This document shows positions 5,277-8,623 of a DNA stretch of 8,623 bases, piece after piece. This stretch comes from an uncultured Actinomycetes bacterium. GTDB lineage: Bacteria; Actinomycetota; Actinomycetes; S36-B12. Under the pieces are notes generated by a model, which did not search any database, was not told the DNA's origin, and saw only the letters and a list, made by a program, of their open reading frames with translations. The stretch's first letter is position 1, and every line of letters starts with the position of its first letter. The stretch spans positions 1-8,623 of the forward strand of contig CAIXFB010000114.1 in NCBI GenBank assembly GCA_903918595.1. Direction: 5' to 3'. Position numbers and translations under genes: made by a program.

Positions 5277-7877
5277 CTAGCCGCGGATGCTCACCAGCAC
5301 TGACGGAAGCTCCTCTATCCCCACGAGGACCTCGCGCGCCTTTGATCCCTCGCTCGGCCCAACAACACCACGAGACTCCATGAGGTCCATGAGTCGCCCG
5401 GCTTTTGCGAACCCGACCCGCAACTTTCGCTGCAGCATCGAAGTCGACCCGAATTGAGTGGAGACGACAAGCTCCACGGCCTGCAGCAGCAGGTCGAGGT
5501 CATCTCCGATGTCGGCGTCAATGTCTTTGGTCATGACAGGGGTAGCTACGACCTCATCTAGGTAGTCCGCTTCGCCCTGGTCCTTGCAGTGCGACACGAT
5601 TCCGCGTATCTCTTTCTCGGATATGAATGCGCCTTGGATGCGGGTTGGCTTGTTTGCACCCATCGGCAAGAACAATCCATCACCTTGGCCCACCAATTTT
5701 TCGGCACCTGGTTGGTCGAGAATCACTCGACTATCCATCAGACTTGATGTCGCAAAAGCAAGCCTGCTTGGCACGTTGGCTTTAATGAGACCCGTCACCA
5801 CATCAACACTTGGCCGCTGTGTAGCAAGTACTAAATGAATACCTGCTGCTCGAGCCAGCTGGGTGATTCGCACGATCGCGTCTTCAACATCGCGAGGGGC
5901 CACCATCATCAAGTCTGCTAACTCATCGACGATGACCAAGAGATACGGATACGGCTCGATAAGCCTTTCACTCCCCGGAAGTGGCTTCAACTTCCCGGAT
6001 CGGACGGCTTTGTTGAAATCATCAATGTGCCGGAAGCCAAAGGCAGCCAAATCGTCGTATCGGCGATCCATTTCTTTGACCACCCACGCTAATGCATCGG
6101 CGGCTTTCTTCGGGTTCGTGATGATTGGAGTAATGAGGTGTGGCACACCCTCATAGATCGTCAATTCCACCCGCTTGGGATCAATCAGGATCATCCGCAC
6201 CTCTTCGGGCGTGGATCGCATGAGAACGGACGTGATGATGGTGTTGATGCAGCTGGATTTTCCTGCTCCAGTAGCTCCAGCCACCAAAATGTGCGGCATC
6301 TTGGCGAGGTTGGCTATGACAAAGCCACCCTCGACGTCTTTGCCGAGCCCAACAACCATCGGGTGATCTTCTTTTGCTGCCGTTGGACTGCGAAGAACAT
6401 CTCCAAGTGAGACTAATTCACGATCAGTGTTCGGAATTTCAATCCCGATTGCCTTCTTACCTGGGATTGGGCTGAGAATGCGAACATCTGCGCTCGCAAC
6501 GGCATAAGCAATGTTCTTGCTAAGTGCTGTCACGCGCTCCACCTTGACACTGGGCCCAAGTTCTATCTCGTAACGGGTGACTGTGGGGCCGCGCATAAAG
6601 CCGGTCACTTGGGCATCGATGCCAAATTGATCCAGCACTTCGGTGAGAGCAGTCACCACCTGATCGTTGGCTTTCGTGGCAGTCTTATGCGCTGGTCCAT
6701 TACTGAGAGACTGACTGCGGGGCAGGACATAGGTTCTGCGATTTCGACGCCGAGGTTCTTGACTGACCGAATTCCCAAGTGCTGCATCGGAAATCGCGAC
6801 CGTATCTTGGCGAGCGGACACACCAAAAGCAGCGGGTTCAACCACCTCGATCTGCATCGAACCCGCAGGGGTCACTCCTGCCAACAACGCCGCAGCAGGG
6901 CGCTCATCAGTCACGGGTGAGATAAATGGCTCATCTCCTGCAAGGTCCGTCCGAATCAAGTAGCCCGAATCGAGTGGTTCGCGAAGTGTCGCGATGTCAC
7001 TCTCATCCTCTTCTAGGTCTTCAAATTCTTCGTCGAGCGCTCCGATGGCGTCGATCTCTTCCGGCTCTGCTGAATCCTTGGTCGATCGCGCTGAACGAGC
7101 CCCAACAACCCGCAGCCAACCAGCCTGCAGGCCCGAACGAACTGAAGCCAGAGAGGTGTTGGTCACGACGAGCACACCGAATATCAGTAGCAAGAATAAG
7201 ACGAGTCCGGAAACTATTGGGCCGACCGCCGAGACGATCGGTGCCGTGGCGAGCCAACCGAAGAATCCGCCAGCGGAATCCATTGCTTGGCCGCCATCAC
7301 TTGGGGTGGGAGTTCCCTGCGCCAGATGCCAGAGGCCAACAAAACTGATCAAAACCGCTGCAACACCGATGGCGAGCCGACCGGTCGTGGCGTTTTCGTC
7401 AGGGTGCCGGAAGAACCGCCACGCAAGTGCCGCAAGCAGGATCGGGGTAATCCAATCGAGAGCGCCCAGTAACGAAGTGGTAGCCATTCCCAGCCACGAA
7501 ACAAACCAACCATGTACGCCAAACCATGTTGCAGCGATGACGATGATGGCAAGGGCAAGTAGGCCAAGCCCTAAGCCATCCCGGCGCTGGGAGGCTTCCA
7601 GATCGCGCGCGCCTCGTCCCACTCCACGGGCTGCCATGCCGGTCACATGCGCGACTCCAGACCAGGTGCGTCGAATGAGACGCCCAATCCCCATCCCTAA
7701 TCTGGCGACCGGGCCTGGACGCGTAGCGGTGCGAGAGGGTGCTTTCTTCTTCGGAGCACTTTTCGAGGAAGAGGTGGCACGCGAAGAACGCGCGGATGTA
7801 CGGCCGGAGGACCGGCCCGAGGGGGAAGTGCCGCGGCTGGCACGCGAACGTGCCGGCGCGGACGTACGGGGCGCCAT
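5277..7877 (-). CDS. ftsK: DNA translocase FtsK
   Basis: 866 residues from ATG 7877, a normal actinobacterial FtsK/SpoIIIE length. Positions below are for this start. Residues 1-70 are a Ser/Arg/Pro-rich basic tail; four to five transmembrane helices lie at about 101-121, 130-153, 168-186 and 207-242; then a linker with an acidic tract (EEFEDLEEDESD, 283-294). The motor domain starts near 400 and carries Walker A GATGAGKSS (534-542), DPKRVEL (566-572) and Walker B LLVIVDE (646-652), followed by ATQRPSVDVVTG (685-696). The C-terminal winged-helix gamma domain is about 795-866 (LVVSTQFGSTSMLQRKLRVG); it recognises polar DNA sequences in studied members. The hexameric pump moves chromosome ends through the closing septum and activates XerCD at dif. 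An upstream in-frame GTG (7886) gives three more residues but overlaps the likely -10 box, so ATG 7877 is preferred. Lies between RNase J and the RodZ-like HTH gene. Confidence 0.95.
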   Translation of the reverse strand: MAPRTSAPARSRASRGTSPSGRSSGRTSARSSRATSSSKSAPKKKAPSRTATRPGPVARLGMGIGRLIRRTWSGVAHVTGMAARGVGRGARDLEASQRRDGLGLGLLALAIIVIAATWFGVHGWFVSWLGMATTSLLGALDWITPILLAALAWRFFRHPDENATTGRLAIGVAAVLISFVGLWHLAQGTPTPSDGGQAMDSAGGFFGWLATAPIVSAVGPIVSGLVLFLLLIFGVLVVTNTSLASVRSGLQAGWLRVVGARSARSTKDSAEPEEIDAIGALDEEFEDLEEDESDIATLREPLDSGYLIRTDLAGDEPFISPVTDERPAAALLAGVTPAGSMQIEVVEPAAFGVSARQDTVAISDAALGNSVSQEPRRRNRRTYVLPRSQSLSNGPAHKTATKANDQVVTALTEVLDQFGIDAQVTGFMRGPTVTRYEIELGPSVKVERVTALSKNIAYAVASADVRILSPIPGKKAIGIEIPNTDRELVSLGDVLRSPTAAKEDHPMVVGLGKDVEGGFVIANLAKMPHILVAGATGAGKSSCINTIITSVLMRSTPEEVRMILIDPKRVELTIYEGVPHLITPIITNPKKAADALAWVVKEMDRRYDDLAAFGFRHIDDFNKAVRSGKLKPLPGSERLIEPYPYLLVIVDELADLMMVAPRDVEDAIVRITQLARAAGIHLVLATQRPSVDVVTGLIKANVPSRLAFATSSLMDSRVILDQPGAEKLVGQGDGLFLPMGANKPTRIQGAFISEKEIRGIVSHCKDQGEADYLDEVVATPVMTKDIDADIGDDLDLLLQAVELVVSTQFGSTSMLQRKLRVGFAKAGRLMDLMESRGVVGPSEGSKAREVLVGIEELPSVLVSIRG

Positions 7878-7884
7878 GGATTGC

Positions 7885-7912
7885 ACCCTAGCGCCTAAAC
7901 ACCACGAGTCAC
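7885..7912 (-). promoter_or_regulatory. Possible leaderless promoter of ftsK
   Basis: Minus-strand GTGACT (7912-7907), a 16-base spacer and TAGGGT (7890-7885) are followed by 7 bases and ATG 7877. No Shine-Dalgarno precedes either the ATG or the GTG at 7886. A second GTGACT lies 9 bases further upstream (7921-7916), forming a short direct repeat. The 58-base gap after RNase J has no recognisable terminator hairpin, so read-through from RNase J is also possible. Confidence 0.4.
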
Positions 7913-7935
7913 GGTAGTCACACGCGACACACGGG

Positions 7936-8623
7936 TTAAGCCTCGATGACCACCGGGACGATCATCGGCTTGCGGCGGTGCTCCGCATTCACCCATTTGC
8001 CCACAATGCGACGAATCCGCTGGGCCAGCTCGTGGGTGTCTTCAATGCCGTCATTGAGGGCTTTTTCCAAATCTTTGCGCACCTGCACCTGCACTGGTTC
8101 CCATGACTTGTCATCAATCCCCAGCCCCCGAGCATGCAGTTCCGGCCCTGCCACCACGGTTCCAGAGACAAAATCCACGGCCGCGAACACTGAGATGAAC
8201 CCTTCTTCACCCAGCACCCGGCGATCCTTCAAGGAGGACTCGGTCACATCACCAACGCTGGCCCCATCGACATACACATGGCCTACCTGGATATAGCCGC
8301 TGATCCAAGCCTTGCCATCAACAAGATCGATCGTCACCCCATCGTCGGCAATAAGAACGTGATCCATCGGGATTCCGACACTCGCTGCTACCTGCGCATT
8401 CGCCCGGAGATGGCGCCACTCCCCGTGCACCGGCATTACATAGCGCGGCTTCACGATGTTATAGACGTAGCGAAGTTCACCCGCTGCCGCGTGTCCGGAA
8501 ACATGGACGAGGGAGTTTCCTTTGTGAACGACCGTGGCTCCTAGTCGAGTAAGACCATTGATCACTCGATAAACCGAATTCTCATTTCCAGGAATGAGCG
8601 ACGACGCCAGAATCACGGTGTCG
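7936..8623 (-). CDS. rnj: Ribonuclease J, C-terminal part (N-terminus beyond window edge)
   Basis: 228 residues are visible, ending in TAA (7938-7936); the frame enters from beyond the window, so the metallo-beta-lactamase catalytic half is not seen and the in-frame GTG at 8616 is not the real start. The visible part begins in the beta-CASP domain with TVILASSLIPGNENSVYRVI, continues with VHVSGHAAAGELRYVYN and the YVMPVHGEWRHLRANA block whose histidine belongs to the family's metal site, and ends with the C-terminal domain (GDVTESSLKDRRVLGEEGFI, then RRKPMIVPVVIEA). RNase J has both 5'-3' exo- and endoribonuclease activity and works in mRNA turnover and rRNA maturation in actinobacteria and Firmicutes. 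The end of the protein is normal, without the long basic tails found in some members. ftsK begins 58 bases downstream on the same strand. Confidence 0.95.
   Translation of the reverse strand, partial: DTVILASSLIPGNENSVYRVINGLTRLGATVVHKGNSLVHVSGHAAAGELRYVYNIVKPRYVMPVHGEWRHLRANAQVAASVGIPMDHVLIADDGVTIDLVDGKAWISGYIQVGHVYVDGASVGDVTESSLKDRRVLGEEGFISVFAAVDFVSGTVVAGPELHARGLGIDDKSWEPVQVQVRKDLEKALNDGIEDTHELAQRIRRIVGKWVNAEHRRKPMIVPVVIEA

Noticed and set aside
600..5860. Many CTCGAG hexamers scattered through the window
   Set aside because: They fall mostly in coding regions, at irregular spacing and without shared flanks; without a computed background they cannot be called a repeat family.
6994..7917. 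Plus-strand 307-codon frame, Ser/Pro/Arg-rich
   Set aside because: Antisense to the N-terminal and linker part of ftsK; composition is of the low-complexity kind produced by reading a GC-rich gene backwards, with no recognisable domain.
7936..8616. RNase J starting at the GTG at 8616
   Set aside because: This point is inside the beta-CASP domain (DTVILASS continues upstream), so the gene simply runs off the window.

Overview
The window is from an actinobacterium, most likely class Actinomycetes. The evidence is the gene order RNase J - ftsK - RodZ-type HTH - rimO - pgsA - cinA (C-terminal domain only) - clgR - DUF3046, which is a conserved actinobacterial neighbourhood, together with the family-specific DUF3046 and ClgR proteins. 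Base composition looks moderately GC-rich rather than extreme, which suggests an aquatic or otherwise uncultured lineage rather than a Streptomyces-like one. I cannot name genus or species from the sequence alone.

All ten genes lie on the minus strand, so transcription runs from high to low coordinates. Starting at the right edge: the C-terminal part of RNase J (cut by the window end); a complete FtsK DNA translocase; a very short HTH protein matching only the N-terminal domain of RodZ-like proteins; RimO (ribosomal protein S12 methylthiotransferase), overlapping PgsA (phosphatidylglycerophosphate synthase), overlapping CinA-C/PncC (NMN amidohydrolase); the ClgR regulator; DUF3046; then a small P-loop-type sulfotransferase overlapping an MFS transporter that runs off the left edge. 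No stretch longer than about 125 bases lacks a gene, and I see no rRNA, tRNA, CRISPR or mobile element.

The right and middle parts are housekeeping: RNA decay, chromosome segregation, ribosome modification, phospholipid synthesis, NAD-cycle repair, and control of proteolysis and stress. rimO-pgsA-cinA are joined by GTGA/ATGA stop-start overlaps and look translationally coupled. Three genes (ftsK, the HTH gene, rimO) have no Shine-Dalgarno sequence but have a TANNNT -10 element 6-9 bases before the start codon, which suggests leaderless or almost leaderless mRNAs. clgR, by contrast, has a strong AAGGAGG and a possible ClgR-like operator upstream.

The least ordinary part is the left 1.75 kb. 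In most actinobacteria recA and recX follow DUF3046. Here the next genes are a sulfotransferase starting 9 bases after DUF3046 and an MFS exporter-like gene joined to it by ATGA. This looks like an accessory two-gene module at the recA position, perhaps for making and moving a sulfated compound, and it is the best candidate for follow-up. I saw no clear evidence of an entirely new system.
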